From positions 14,017-78,016 of the forward strand of contig DASWCZ010000056.1 in assembly GCA_036395755.1 (NCBI GenBank): a stretch of 64,000 nt of DNA, given 5' to 3'. The position numbers and the translations under genes were made by a program. The number at the start of each line of letters is the position of its first letter. Positions within the stretch are counted from its first letter, which is position 1. Below are positions 35,877-44,763 of the stretch, piece after piece. This stretch comes from Gp7-AA6 sp036395755 (GTDB lineage: Bacteria > Acidobacteriota > Thermoanaerobaculia > UBA5066 > Gp7-AA6). Under the pieces are notes generated by a model. It made no database searches, was not told where the DNA came from, and worked only from the letters and a program-made list of their open reading frames with translations.

Positions 35877-37689
35877 GCTTCTCAATCTCACCGTCTTTTT
35901 CCTTCACTATCTCGTAGAGTCCCTGGATGGCCGCGAGGGCGACGCCCGACGAGTCGAGCGTGCTGATGGAACGCTCGTCGCTGCCCAGTCCGAACGCTGC
36001 GGAAAAGTCTTGCGCCATCGGTCCGAGGTGCTCGATGTCGCATCCCTCCGCCTTGTAGCTCCAGCGGGTGATCGGCAGCGAGACGAGCCGGAAGAGAACG
36101 TCCCGTTTATCGACCTGCTGAAAGTTCTCCTTCGAGTCGCGATCGGAGTTGTCCGCCCAGACCCCGCCGATCGTCAGGTGAGCGCCGGTCGAGGTCCTCA
36201 AGAAATCGGTCGCGATGTCGAAGCTCGGTGAGCTCGTCGTTCCGAACCACATTCCGCCCGACGCGCGGACGATGAACTGGTCGGCGCCGGTCGAGGCGAC
36301 GTTGGCCGCCGTGCTGTCCCCCCAGACGAAGACGCCCGCGTAGTTCGTTTTGGCTTGTCTTCCCGCGGCGAAGCTGTAGTTTCCATTGGCGAAATTGCTG
36401 TCGCCGCCGGGAACGGTTGCGCTGATGCCCGAAGCCTCGTTGTTGGTGCCACCACCGATCGCTGATCCGGACCCCCCAGCCATGTTGTTGGATCCGCCCG
36501 CCACCGTGTTCACAGATCCCCCAGCGGCCGTATTGTTCAAGCCACCGCCCACGAAGCCCCTGAATGCAGCGTGGTTGAGTGTGCCTCCCGCCACGACGGC
36601 ATCGGTATCGGTCGTGGTGTTGGCACTCCCGCCACCGATGAACGAGTCGGCGCCATTTGCAGTATTGCTGAATCCGCCCGCGACGGTTGCGTAGGGATGG
36701 TCACTCGTGGTGCCGCTGGCGTCGCCTGCTCTGTTGTTCACCCCTCCGAGCACGGAACCGTAGTCATCAGTGACCCGGTTCGTGGCGGATAACGTCCCAC
36801 CTCCCGCGATCGTCGCTCCCAAAGCTCCGCTGGTCACGCTGTTCCCGGACCATCCACCGATGACGTTGGGGCTCGTGGCGTTCGGCTCGAGCCGCAGCAC
36901 GCGGGCGTCGCTTACCTTGAGCTCCAGAGCCTGGTTGTCGGTGGTGCCGAGGAAGTTCGTGCCTGCTATCGTGCCGCTGTTGCCGGTCAGAGACCACGCG
37001 GCCCCCGCGCCGGGCGCGGCGATCGTGAGCGTCTGGCCGGAAGGCGTGATCGTGACGTTCGTTCCGGGTGCCAGAGTCACCGCGCCGGAGAGGTCGTTCA
37101 AGGTGTTCACGACGAGCTGCGGCGCGTAGTAGCCGTTGGTGTCGATGATCAGATCCGTTGCCGAGACACCCGCGACCACGGTGATCCCGCCGCTGGCTCC
37201 CAGCGGCACCACCGCAGCATTGGCGACGGTTTGCCCCGCCACGTAGTTCAGCGTCGAGACCGTCGGCTGAACGCCTCCCTCCGGATAGATCACGATGTGG
37301 CCGGGACCCTGCGTGTTCGTTACCGTAACGTTCAAAGAGACCGCTTGAGCGGCACCCGAGATGCCGCACTGCCCGGTCAACGTGAAGCTTCTCGGAACGC
37401 CTGCCACGAGGGCCGGAGGTCCGTAAGTGCCGGTAAAGCCATTGCCGCGCGTATCGACGATGCGGCAAGGATTGATTCCGGTGAAGGGAAGGGGAGGCGT
37501 CGGCACCGCCTCGATCGACTCGACGCCGATCGGTGCGTTATCCGAGTTGCCCTTCTCCGGCTTCTGGAACCTCGCCGGAGGGTTCCAGTACGGCGGCGCC
37601 GGCCAGCTGGCGATCTCCTGAGCAAAGGCGATCAGCGGGAAAGACACGACTGCGAACGCGACGGAGAGGCGACGCGCGGAAATCATCAT
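35836..37689 (-). CDS. Secreted YadA-like head-repeat protein with C-terminal peptidase S74 chaperone domain
   Basis: A 617-aa protein. Signal peptide residues 1-23 (cleavage AFA/Q). A domain of about residues 70-190 starts CRIVDTRGNGFTG and ends DLIIDTNGYY; I recognise it only as recurring in surface proteins. Residues about 305-445 are tandem Gly/Asn/Ala repeats (GGGLNNTAAGG, AGGSNNMAGGSGSA) like YadA adhesin heads. Residues 514-617 are an S74 intramolecular chaperone (SDRDSKENFQQVD, GPMAQDF) ending in a coiled coil (EKDGEIEKLKARLSKLE). Such tails trimerise fibres and self-cleave. Start ATG 37689 has AAGGAGGAAG just upstream. Likely a trimeric surface fibre. Confidence 0.8.
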   Translation of the reverse strand: MMISARRLSVAFAVVSFPLIAFAQEIASWPAPPYWNPPARFQKPEKGNSDNAPIGVESIEAVPTPPLPFTGINPCRIVDTRGNGFTGTYGPPALVAGVPRSFTLTGQCGISGAAQAVSLNVTVTNTQGPGHIVIYPEGGVQPTVSTLNYVAGQTVANAAVVPLGASGGITVVAGVSATDLIIDTNGYYAPQLVVNTLNDLSGAVTLAPGTNVTITPSGQTLTIAAPGAGAAWSLTGNSGTIAGTNFLGTTDNQALELKVSDARVLRLEPNATSPNVIGGWSGNSVTSGALGATIAGGGTLSATNRVTDDYGSVLGGVNNRAGDASGTTSDHPYATVAGGFSNTANGADSFIGGGSANTTTDTDAVVAGGTLNHAAFRGFVGGGLNNTAAGGSVNTVAGGSNNMAGGSGSAIGGGTNNEASGISATVPGGDSNFANGNYSFAAGRQAKTNYAGVFVWGDSTAANVASTGADQFIVRASGGMWFGTTSSPSFDIATDFLRTSTGAHLTIGGVWADNSDRDSKENFQQVDKRDVLFRLVSLPITRWSYKAEGCDIEHLGPMAQDFSAAFGLGSDERSISTLDSSGVALAAIQGLYEIVKEKDGEIEKLKARLSKLESALK

Positions 37690-37790
37690 CTTCCTCCTTG
37701 GTGGAAGTGAGGTTCGGAGGCCGCCTGTATTCTGACTCCCCCGAAGGCTGTGCTGTCTCTTGGACAAAAGTCGCAGGCGGCCTCAGCAAC

Positions 37791-38696
37791 TCAGAAGAGA
37801 GTCTTTTGAGGCGCCTCCTCACTGCGCGTCGCGCCCGAAATCGACGGGTACGCCTCTCTCAAGCTCTCCGGAACCGCGCGCCTCTCGCCGATCAACATCT
37901 GCTGGAGTTGCAGCGCGTTCGCCACGGCCTGGCCGCGGAAGTGGTTGTTCATGACCGCGAACGCGTTCGCGTCGGCCCTCCGCGCCCGGCCCTCGCGGAT
38001 CCGCTCCGCCCAGGGCTCGAGCTCTCTCTCGGAATAGAGGTAGTTGTAGCGCTCCTCGTTCGATGTGTTCGGTCCGAACCACTTCGCCGCGTTTCGACCA
38101 TGGAAGCGGTAGTACGCGACGGGAGCGGTCACGTAGGAAGTCCCGGGTAGGTTTCCTTTCAGGCGCGGCTGATCGATGTTGACGAATGCGATACTCCTGT
38201 CTTCGAGGAATCGCAGCGTCTCCGGGGTGTTCCACGAGAAGTGGCGGAACTCGGCGGCCATCGGGAACGTTCCGAACCGCTCGAAGATCTTCTCGAGCAC
38301 TTCGCGGTTCTCCGCAGTCCAATGGAAAGACATCGGCACCTGCACGAGCACGCATCCGAGCCGCCCGGCTTCCGCGAGCGCCCCCATTGCGCCCGCGACC
38401 GCTCGTTCGTCCTGCCCGGTGGCGTTGCGTTCGTGCGTGAACGCCCGGTACAGCTTCGCGGTGAAGAGAAACCGGGGGTTGTGCGCCACGCGCCGCGTCC
38501 AGTCGCGCGCCATGGACGGCGGAGGGATCCGGTAGAAGGTCGAGTTGATCTCGCTCGTGTCGAAGAGCGAAGCCATGAACTCGAGGCGGTCGAAGCCCCT
38601 TCCCGCCGGCGGATAGACGATCCCCTCCCAGTCCTTGTACATCCAGCCGGCCGTGCCGATCCGCACGAGTCCGGGTCCGCCTGCCTCCGTGCTCAC
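37791..38696 (-). CDS. DUF72 (YecE-like) TIM-barrel protein
   Basis: A 301-aa protein matching DUF72: RIGTAGWMYKDWEGIVYPP at the N-terminus, EINSTFYRIPPPSMARDW, the barrel strand FPMAAEFRHFSW and APVAYYRFHGRN. The biochemical role of the family is unknown. GTG 38696 overlaps the stop of the TonB-domain gene (GTGA), so it is the tail of the lipA/lipB operon. Confidence 0.88.
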   Translation of the reverse strand: MSTEAGGPGLVRIGTAGWMYKDWEGIVYPPAGRGFDRLEFMASLFDTSEINSTFYRIPPPSMARDWTRRVAHNPRFLFTAKLYRAFTHERNATGQDERAVAGAMGALAEAGRLGCVLVQVPMSFHWTAENREVLEKIFERFGTFPMAAEFRHFSWNTPETLRFLEDRSIAFVNIDQPRLKGNLPGTSYVTAPVAYYRFHGRNAAKWFGPNTSNEERYNYLYSERELEPWAERIREGRARRADANAFAVMNNHFRGQAVANALQLQQMLIGERRAVPESLREAYPSISGATRSEEAPQKTLF

Positions 38697-39418
38697 TCGG
38701 CGCCGCAGGCGTTGACGAGAGCGGAGCTCTCGTCCTCCGCCACGGTGAACCCTCCCTCGGCGATCGCGCGGTCATTCTGCTGGAGCCTCAAGCGGTACTC
38801 GCCCGGTTTCGAAAAGAAGTCTCCGGTTTTCACCGTGATCCGGAACCGTTTCGAATCGATCCTTCCCGCCGGGACGAGCACGCGGGTCGCGCCGCCCGGC
38901 GCAATCGCGACCACCGAGACTTCCGCGGGCGGGGCGGAGGCGACGTCCCCCGCGAGGGTTACGCGGTGCACGACGGCCGTGAGCTGCCACCGCGCCCGGA
39001 CCGGCTCGTCTCCCGGCACGAACGCCGTCACCCGGTTGCGAGCCGGAGACGATTCGATGTTCTTCGGGACGCCGAACGGGACCCGCATCCAGAAGCGCGT
39101 GCCCACCGGTTTGCCGTCGAGCGTCGCCGGATAGAAGCTCCCGGCGCGCAGGGCCGCGTCCGACGCGAGGGCGAAGAGCATGAAGGTGGTTCCGACGATC
39201 CGAACGTCCCGGACCCTTCCCGATCGATCGACGAGCACCTCGTGGGTCGATTCCCCGCTCATCTGCGCTCTTCGGGCGGGAGGCGGGTACTCGGGCGCGC
39301 GGAGCATCTTCGGGCGCGCTGCCACGAAACCGGCGCAGGAAGCCTCGCGCGGGGCCGTTCGCGTCGAGCAGCCGGCCGCCGCCGCGACGAGAAGGAGTGC
39401 GACAGCCCGGCGCGCTAT
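38693..39418 (-). CDS. Lipoprotein with TonB C-terminal-like domain
   Basis: About 241 aa. A hydrophobic start (ARRAVALLLVAAAAGCS) with lipobox AAGC suggests a lipoprotein. Residues about 40-125 (RAPEYPPPARRAQMSGESTHEVLVDRSGRV, ATLDGKPVGTRFWMRVPFG) match the TonB C-terminal fold. The remaining beta-rich part is unassigned. No ATG, GTG or TTG precedes the signal sequence nearby. The frame has ATA at 39418 overlapping the upstream TAG (ATAG), like the NTGA overlaps elsewhere. The nearest canonical upstream start would add about 34 residues of antisense-like sequence. Confidence 0.65.
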   Translation of the reverse strand: MARRAVALLLVAAAAGCSTRTAPREASCAGFVAARPKMLRAPEYPPPARRAQMSGESTHEVLVDRSGRVRDVRIVGTTFMLFALASDAALRAGSFYPATLDGKPVGTRFWMRVPFGVPKNIESSPARNRVTAFVPGDEPVRARWQLTAVVHRVTLAGDVASAPPAEVSVVAIAPGGATRVLVPAGRIDSKRFRITVKTGDFFSKPGEYRLRLQQNDRAIAEGGFTVAEDESSALVNACGAE

Positions 39419-40164
39419 TGCTTCCGCAGCGCCGCCGCGAAGTCGAAGCGCGAGGGATCGCGGGCGAGCCAGAACTGCCCTCCACCCGCTTCGTGGCCGT
39501 CCGCGAGAAATCGCAAGGTCCACACGCCCTCCTCCCAGTCCGCGCCCACGGGCGCCACCACCGATACGCGGGCGTCCGTGGCGTTGGCCGGTACGGCCAC
39601 CGGGCTCTCGAAAACGATGTACGGTCGTCCGGTGGGCGACGTCGCTTCGACTCGCACCGTCATCTTCCTCGCCTTCGATTGCGGCTCGACGTCCAGCACT
39701 GCCTCCGCTCGCAGCTTCGGATCGATGCCGCGGCGAATCGGGAAACCCTCCGGCGCCGTCTTCGTTCCGGAGGCGTCGGCGGGAAAGACGGGCAGATCTC
39801 CCAGGATCGGCTGGGGAATCGCTCCGCGCTTGCTGTTCTTCACCCGGAAGCGCACTCCGACGTTGGCGGCGATCTCGACGGGCTTGCCGTCGCGCGTCGC
39901 CGGCTTGAACCGCCACGCCGAGACGGCAGCCATCGCGGGGTCGATGAAACCGGGAAAGCTCGCCGCGAGCGGCCGGAGGTTCTGGATCAACCCCTGCTTG
40001 TCGATGCGGCCGACCAGGAGAACGTTTCCCTGCTGCTGGCTCTTGAGCAACGTCTCCGGATACACCGCCTCCTGGTATTTCTGGATCTCCGCTCCTCTCA
40101 TCTGCGCGAATCCGGAGACTCCGCCGAGAAAGAGAGCTCCGAGAACAAGAGCCGACCGCTTCAA
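39415..40164 (-). CDS. Exported protein with TonB C-terminal-like domain
   Basis: A 249-aa protein. Signal peptide KRSALVLGALFLGGVSGFAQ, then a TonB-C-like domain (YQEAVYPETLLKSQQQGNVLLVGRIDKQG to ATRDGKPVEIAANVGVRFRV) and a beta-rich C-terminal half. It is similar in layout to the next gene, so the pair may be duplicates. It lacks the Pro-rich spanning segment of a classical TonB. TTG 40164 overlaps the lipA TGA (TTGA). Role in energy transduction to outer-membrane receptors is possible but not shown. Confidence 0.7.
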   Translation of the reverse strand: MKRSALVLGALFLGGVSGFAQMRGAEIQKYQEAVYPETLLKSQQQGNVLLVGRIDKQGLIQNLRPLAASFPGFIDPAMAAVSAWRFKPATRDGKPVEIAANVGVRFRVKNSKRGAIPQPILGDLPVFPADASGTKTAPEGFPIRRGIDPKLRAEAVLDVEPQSKARKMTVRVEATSPTGRPYIVFESPVAVPANATDARVSVVAPVGADWEEGVWTLRFLADGHEAGGGQFWLARDPSRFDFAAALRKQ

Positions 40165-41066
40165 GCCGGGACCGCCTCGAGCGCGCGGCGGGCATGGTAC
40201 GAGGAGCGGACGAGCGGTCCGGCCTCGACCCGGAGGAAGCCCATCGCTTCTCCTTCGCGGCGAAGCGCCTCGAACTCGTCCGGCGTGTAGTACCGCTCGA
40301 CGGGAAGCCGCCGCTCGTGCGGCTGAAGGTACTGGCCGATCGTCGCGATGTCGCACCCCGCGGACTTGAGGTCGGCGAGAGCCCGCACGAGCTCGTCTTT
40401 TGTCTCGCCGAGCCCGACCATCACTCCGGACTTCGTCCGCATTCCGCTCGCGCTCTCGCGACGAATCGCGTCGGCCCGCCGGAGCAGCTCGAGTGACCGC
40501 TCGTAGCGGGCCTGAGGTCGGACGCGCCGGTAGAGGCGCGCGACCGACTCGAGATTGTGATTGAGGATTTCCGGCGCCTCGTCGAGGACGATCCCGAGAG
40601 CGCTCCAGTTCCCGCAGAAGTCGGGGATCAACACCTCGATCGTGCATCCGGGGACCCGCCGGCGGATGGCGCGGATCGTCTCCGCGAAATGCGAGGCGCC
40701 GCCGTCGGAGAGATCGTCGCGGTTGACCGACGTCACCACTGCGTGGGAGAGGCCGAGCTCGCGAACCGCCTCGGCCACCCTTTCCGGCTCCTCGGCGTCG
40801 AGTGGGCCCGGCGCGCCTTTCCCAACGGCGCAGAAGCCGCAGGTCCGCGTGCAGACGTCTCCCATGAGCATGAACGTCGCCGTGCGCTCGCGTGCCCAGC
40901 ACTCGTGGATGTTCGGACAGCGCGCCTCCTCGCAGACGGTCACGAGCGAAAGGCGCCGCATCATCGCGCGGACCTCCTCGTACTCGCCGGTCGTCGACAG
41001 CCGCACCTTCAACCAGGGCGGCCGCTCGAGACGCGAAGCGTGTGGAAGAACGGGCAGGCCGCTCAT
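40161..41066 (-). CDS. lipA: Lipoyl synthase
   Basis: Radical SAM enzyme that inserts two sulfurs into octanoyl-protein to make lipoate. The auxiliary cluster motif CEEARCPNIHEC, the radical SAM motif CTRTCGFC and the C-terminal RSSYHA serine are all present. The 301 aa match the family. The ATG at 41066 overlaps the lipB stop (ATGA). It works with LipB next door and serves the E2 subunit two genes upstream. Confidence 0.97.
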   Translation of the reverse strand: MSGLPVLPHASRLERPPWLKVRLSTTGEYEEVRAMMRRLSLVTVCEEARCPNIHECWARERTATFMLMGDVCTRTCGFCAVGKGAPGPLDAEEPERVAEAVRELGLSHAVVTSVNRDDLSDGGASHFAETIRAIRRRVPGCTIEVLIPDFCGNWSALGIVLDEAPEILNHNLESVARLYRRVRPQARYERSLELLRRADAIRRESASGMRTKSGVMVGLGETKDELVRALADLKSAGCDIATIGQYLQPHERRLPVERYYTPDEFEALRREGEAMGFLRVEAGPLVRSSYHARRALEAVPA

Positions 41067-41770
41067 CCGCCGACGGCCCCGGTCTCCCGCCCGAACACCT
41101 CCGCGAACCGCGAAACGAGCCGTGAGGCGACCTCGCGGACCTCGGCGTGGAAGCCCGCCACCCGCTCGATCGAGGTCACCCCGCCGTCGCTGATTCCGCA
41201 GGGCACGATCCCGCGGAAATAGGGGAGAGGCTCGTCGGTCACGTTCAACGCGAACCCGTGTGTCGTGATCCAGCGGGAGATGTGAACCCCGATCGCCGCG
41301 ATCTTGTCGTTGCCGACCCAGACGGAGGAGACGCGCTCGCGGGCGGTCGATCGGCCCGCCGAAACGCCGAGGTCGGCGAGGGTCCGGAGGAGGACTTCCT
41401 CCAGGTCGCGGACGTAACGGCGGACGTCCCGACGATCCGGATCGAGGTTCAGGATCGGATAGCCGACGAGCTGACCCGGACCGTGGTAAGTGACCTTGCC
41501 GCCCCGGTCCGCAAGGACGAGGTCGATCTCGAGCTCCCGCCGCCTCTCCGGCGTGAAGAGCACGTCCGCGGCCGAAGCGTTCCGGCCGAGCGTGAAGACC
41601 GGCTCGTGTTCGAGGAGGAAGAGGGTCTCCGGTCCGCCCCTCGCCACGCGGGCGGCCGCCTCTCTCTGGAGCACGAGCGCGCGTTCGTAGCCGATCCGTC
41701 CGAGCCAGATCGCCTCGACGCGCCGCGGCCCGGCAGGGACCCGCTCCGGCATCGGGACGGCGACCTTCAT
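41063..41770 (-). CDS. lipB: Octanoyltransferase
   Basis: Transfers octanoate from acyl-carrier protein to lipoyl domains. LFLLEHEPVFTLGRNA, GGKVTYHGPGQLVGYPILNL and the catalytic lysine/cysteine region DKIAAIGVHISRWITTHGFA ... PCGI are intact. ATG 41770 overlaps the GT-C stop (ATGA). ATG 41779 three codons earlier is an alternative. Co-transcribed with lipA and the E2 gene. Confidence 0.96.
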   Translation of the reverse strand: MKVAVPMPERVPAGPRRVEAIWLGRIGYERALVLQREAAARVARGGPETLFLLEHEPVFTLGRNASAADVLFTPERRRELEIDLVLADRGGKVTYHGPGQLVGYPILNLDPDRRDVRRYVRDLEEVLLRTLADLGVSAGRSTARERVSSVWVGNDKIAAIGVHISRWITTHGFALNVTDEPLPYFRGIVPCGISDGGVTSIERVAGFHAEVREVASRLVSRFAEVFGRETGAVGG

Positions 41771-42927
41771 CGTGTCCATCGGGAAAGAAGTGTATCGCCC
41801 GCGCCGAAAACTCCGTACAGGAGGAGAACCGGATCCCAGTACGGGACGCGGAAGCGCCAGACGACGAGGATGACGACGTGCACGGCCATCGAGACCGCGA
41901 GGACCGCGAGGACGAACGCGCGGACTCCCGGCCGCGGCGCCGAAACGAATCCGACGACGGCGAGCACGTACAGCACGAGAAAGTACGTTCCGGTCGCGGC
42001 GACGACGACCGGCGGCCAGAACCAGGGCGTCGGGTAGGGCCGCAGCCATTCCCACGCCTTCCGCAGCAGGAGCCGCGCCCAGCCGGCGGGGTCCGCTCGG
42101 CGCTCCGCGACGGCGCGCCCTATGAAAGCGCGGGCCCGTTCGAAAGGCGAATTGAGTCCGCGCGCGCGAAGCTCCTCGGTCTGTCGCTGCATGTCGCGGT
42201 GGAGTGCTTCGACCCAGCGAAGATATTCCGCGCGGCTCTCGACGTCGAAGAACCGAACGGCCCAGTCGGAGTTCCCCTGGTAGAACGTGCTTCCGGCGGC
42301 GTCGTTGATCGGGACGATCTCTCCGAAGACGGCGGCGTTCCGCGCGATCCAGGGGGCGAGGGCGAGGGCGAACCCGAGGAGTCCCGCCGCCGCGAGATGA
42401 GCCCGCGCGCGAAACGGATACCGCCGGTCGAAGAGAGGCGCCGTGAGAAATGGGAAGAGCGCGAGCGCGGAGGCGCGGGTCAGCGCGGCGAGCGCGAGGA
42501 CGGCGCCGGCGCCGAGTGCGAGCGTCGTCGACGGGCGGTCGGTTGCTGCCAGAAGGAGGAACGCGGCGGCGAGCAAAAGTGTCGTGAACAGCGGTTCGCT
42601 CTGGATGTCGGCGGAGTACCAGAGGAAGACCGGATGGAGCGCTCCCGCGACGCCCGTCGCGAGCGCGATTCCGCGCCGGCGGAAGATCCGCGCGGACAGA
42701 AGGGCGAGGAGGGGCGCGACGAACGATCCCACCGCGGCCGTGACGATCTTCGCGAGAGCGACGGCGTCCGGCCGGCCGAGGGTCGTGACGGCGAGAAAGA
42801 ACGGGTAGCCCGGCGCGCGAAAGTAGAAAGGCTCCGAGGAAGTCGGATAGCGGCCGAGCCGCGCGATTTCGGTCGCCGCGGAGAGATAAGCGGTGGCGTC
42901 TCCGAAACGGACGGTCGAGAAGCCCAC
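41767..42927 (-). CDS. GT-C family membrane glycosyltransferase (GT39-like)
   Basis: About 386 aa from GTG 42927, with 9-10 hydrophobic helices. RFGDATAYLSAATEIARLG is the acidic first loop, and PFYFRAPGYPFFLAV and SADIQSEPLFTTLLL follow. The frame stays open upstream to about 43047 without ATG, GTG or TTG. It encodes a further membrane helix (ALLGLFALALAARLAAVAAVGF) expected as the first helix of this fold. The real start is therefore probably a non-canonical codon in that stretch, next to or overlapping the odhB stop. Its place between odhB and lipB is unexplained. Confidence 0.72.
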   Translation of the reverse strand: MGFSTVRFGDATAYLSAATEIARLGRYPTSSEPFYFRAPGYPFFLAVTTLGRPDAVALAKIVTAAVGSFVAPLLALLSARIFRRRGIALATGVAGALHPVFLWYSADIQSEPLFTTLLLAAAFLLLAATDRPSTTLALGAGAVLALAALTRASALALFPFLTAPLFDRRYPFRARAHLAAAGLLGFALALAPWIARNAAVFGEIVPINDAAGSTFYQGNSDWAVRFFDVESRAEYLRWVEALHRDMQRQTEELRARGLNSPFERARAFIGRAVAERRADPAGWARLLLRKAWEWLRPYPTPWFWPPVVVAATGTYFLVLYVLAVVGFVSAPRPGVRAFVLAVLAVSMAVHVVILVVWRFRVPYWDPVLLLYGVFGAGDTLLSRWTR

Positions 42928-43036
42928 CGCGGCGACCGCCGCGAGGCGCGCGGCAAGCGCCAGAGCGAAGAGACCAAGAAGCGCCTTCCCGCCGAGCCGC
43001 GGCGGCGCCGAGGGGCCCGTCGAGAGCGGAGAGGCC

Positions 43037-44554
43037 CTATCCCAGATCGAACTCGGCCTTCTCGAGCGTCTTCTTCACCGCTCCTAAGAAACGGTCGGCG
43101 TCGGCGCCGTCGATCAGGCGGTGATCGAAGGAGAGTGCCAGGAATCCCACGGTCCGGATCGCGAGCGCGTCGTTGCCGTTCTCGTCGTTGACGACGACCG
43201 GGCGCTTCTCGATCGTCCCGACTCCCAGGATCCCGACCTGCGGTTGCGGAATGATCGGCGTTCCGAAGAGCGAGCCGAACACGCCCGGATTCGTCACGGT
43301 AAACGTGCCGCCCTGGATCTCTTCCGGCTTCAGTCGCTTCGTTCGAGCGCGCTCGGCGAGGTCCTGCCCCGCGCGGGCGAGACCGAGAATCGACTTCTCG
43401 TCGGCGTGCTTGATGACCGGCACGATCAGGCCCCAGTCGAGCGCTACCGCCATCCCCAGGTGGATGTCCTTGTGGTAGACGATGTTGTCGCCGTCGATCG
43501 AAGCATTGACTTGAGGGAACTCCTTCAAGGCCTGGATCGCGGCGCGGAAGATGAACGGCAGATACGTGAGCTTCACGCCGTTCTTCTCCAGGAACGCATC
43601 CTTGTGCCGCTCCCGCAGCTTCGCGATGTTCGTGTAATCGACCTGGAAGACCGTCGTGACGTGCGCCGACGTGCGCTTCGACAGGATCATGTTCTCGGCG
43701 GTGATCTTCCGGATCTTCGTCATCGGGACCACTTCGTCACGGTCTGTGACCGCGAGCGCGGGGCGCGGCGCGGGCTCGGCCGCCGGCAGACGCGCAGGCT
43801 GGCCGACCTGGGCCGGTGGCGCGCTCGGAGCGGAAGCGACCGACGCGACAGATCCCGCCGCCGGCGCTCCCGCGACCTTGCGGTTCTCCAGGAACGAGAG
43901 GATGTCGTTCTTCGTCACCCGGTTGTAGATTCCCGTTCCCTCGACCTCGCGGATGTCGAGGCCCTGTTCCTGCGCGATCTTTCGGACGAGCGGGGAGGAG
44001 CGCTGGCGAATCCTTTCCTCGATCGACTCGATCCGCGCGCCGGGGGGCTCGGCCGCCACGGCGGCCGCGGGCTGCGGAGAAGTCGGCAGGGCGGCCGCCG
44101 GAGGGGTCGTCGGCTGCGGTCGAGAGGGTTGGAGCTCGGGTTCGGGCTCCGGTTGCTGAGCGGCAGCCGCGGGGGGAACCGGAGGTGCAGCCGCCTGCGT
44201 GGAAGGAGGAGTACTCGCGGGCGCGGCAGGGGGGGCTGCGGGCGCGGCCGGCGCCGGCTCCGGGGGCGCAGCCTCGGCCGGCTTTTGCGCCGCGGCGCCG
44301 GGGGTAACGGCCTCTGCCGCTTGACCGATCGAGCCGACGACCGTGTTGATCGGGACGGTCTCGCCTTCGCCGACCTTGATCTCGACGAGCGTCCCGGCGA
44401 CCGGGGACGGAATCTCCGCGTCGACCTTGTCGGTGGAGATCTCGAAGATCGGCTCGTCTCTCTTGACGGGATCGCCCACCTTCTTCAGCCACTTGGTGAT
44501 GGTGCCCTCGGCGATCGACTCGCCCATCTGGGGCATGATGATGTCCGTCGCCAT
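43037..44554 (-). CDS. sucB: Dihydrolipoyl acyltransferase E2 subunit (2-oxoglutarate dehydrogenase type)
   Basis: A 505-aa E2 enzyme. Residues 1-75 are the lipoyl domain with the lipoylated lysine in ISTDKVDAE. An Ala/Pro-rich linker spans about 80-180. A peripheral-subunit-binding domain (SSPLVRKIAQEQGLDI) follows, then the catalytic acyltransferase domain with SFDHRLIDGADADRF holding the active His/Asp. ATG 44554 has GGAGGAGCTTGG upstream and a TATTCT box. Specificity for succinyl versus branched-chain or pyruvyl groups is not certain. The downstream lip genes make its cofactor. Confidence 0.9.
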   Translation of the reverse strand: MATDIIMPQMGESIAEGTITKWLKKVGDPVKRDEPIFEISTDKVDAEIPSPVAGTLVEIKVGEGETVPINTVVGSIGQAAEAVTPGAAAQKPAEAAPPEPAPAAPAAPPAAPASTPPSTQAAAPPVPPAAAAQQPEPEPELQPSRPQPTTPPAAALPTSPQPAAAVAAEPPGARIESIEERIRQRSSPLVRKIAQEQGLDIREVEGTGIYNRVTKNDILSFLENRKVAGAPAAGSVASVASAPSAPPAQVGQPARLPAAEPAPRPALAVTDRDEVVPMTKIRKITAENMILSKRTSAHVTTVFQVDYTNIAKLRERHKDAFLEKNGVKLTYLPFIFRAAIQALKEFPQVNASIDGDNIVYHKDIHLGMAVALDWGLIVPVIKHADEKSILGLARAGQDLAERARTKRLKPEEIQGGTFTVTNPGVFGSLFGTPIIPQPQVGILGVGTIEKRPVVVNDENGNDALAIRTVGFLALSFDHRLIDGADADRFLGAVKKTLEKAEFDLG

Positions 44555-44573
44555 CCAAGCTCCTCCGCGAACG

Positions 44574-44579
44574 AGAATA
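44574..44579 (-). promoter_or_regulatory. -10-like box TATTCT for the sucB-lip operon
   Basis: The minus-strand GCTATTCT lies 19 nt before ATG 44554 with a strong Shine-Dalgarno between. It overlaps the plus-strand TAGCAT box of the threonine operon. Confidence 0.42.
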
Positions 44580-44583
44580 GCAT
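44578..44583 (+). promoter_or_regulatory. -10-like box TAGCAT for the threonine operon
   Basis: The plus-strand TAGCAT shares bases with the divergent TATTCT box. The predicted leader is about 55 nt to the small ORF at 44643. Confidence 0.3.
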
Positions 44584-44642
44584 CGAAGCGCGCGAAATCT
44601 GACCAGCAGAAGCCGTTCGCCGGTTGAACTCGAAAGGAAACC

Positions 44643-44741
44643 ATGTCGCCGATTCTCACCCAGGGCTCGCGGATCCCGGTTTCCCGCGAGGAACACGCGC
44701 GGTTGAAAGCCCTGCTGGGAGGGGAAGACGGGAAAGCGTAG
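44643..44741 (+). CDS. Possible 32-aa leader peptide upstream of thrA
   Basis: A 32-codon ORF (MSPILTQGSRIPVSREEH...) that starts at ATG with a good ribosome site (AAAGGAAACC). It ends with TAG 22 nt before the presumed aspartokinase start. It contains no threonine or isoleucine run, so classical attenuation is unlikely. It could couple translation of thrA, whose own start is non-canonical. I cannot tell whether the peptide matters or is a by-product of translation initiation. Confidence 0.4.
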   Translation: MSPILTQGSRIPVSREEHARLKALLGGEDGKA

Positions 44742-44763
44742 CCGCCCTCTCGCGCCCCCTTCG

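Noticed and set aside
36370..36760. Possible DNA tandem repeat or CRISPR in the Gly/Asn-rich region
   Set aside because: The periodicity is protein-level (YadA-like head repeats) with varied DNA and no spacer structure.
37727..37737. Plus-strand TATTCT upstream of the S74 gene
   Set aside because: It faces away from the S74 gene and no plus-strand gene follows.
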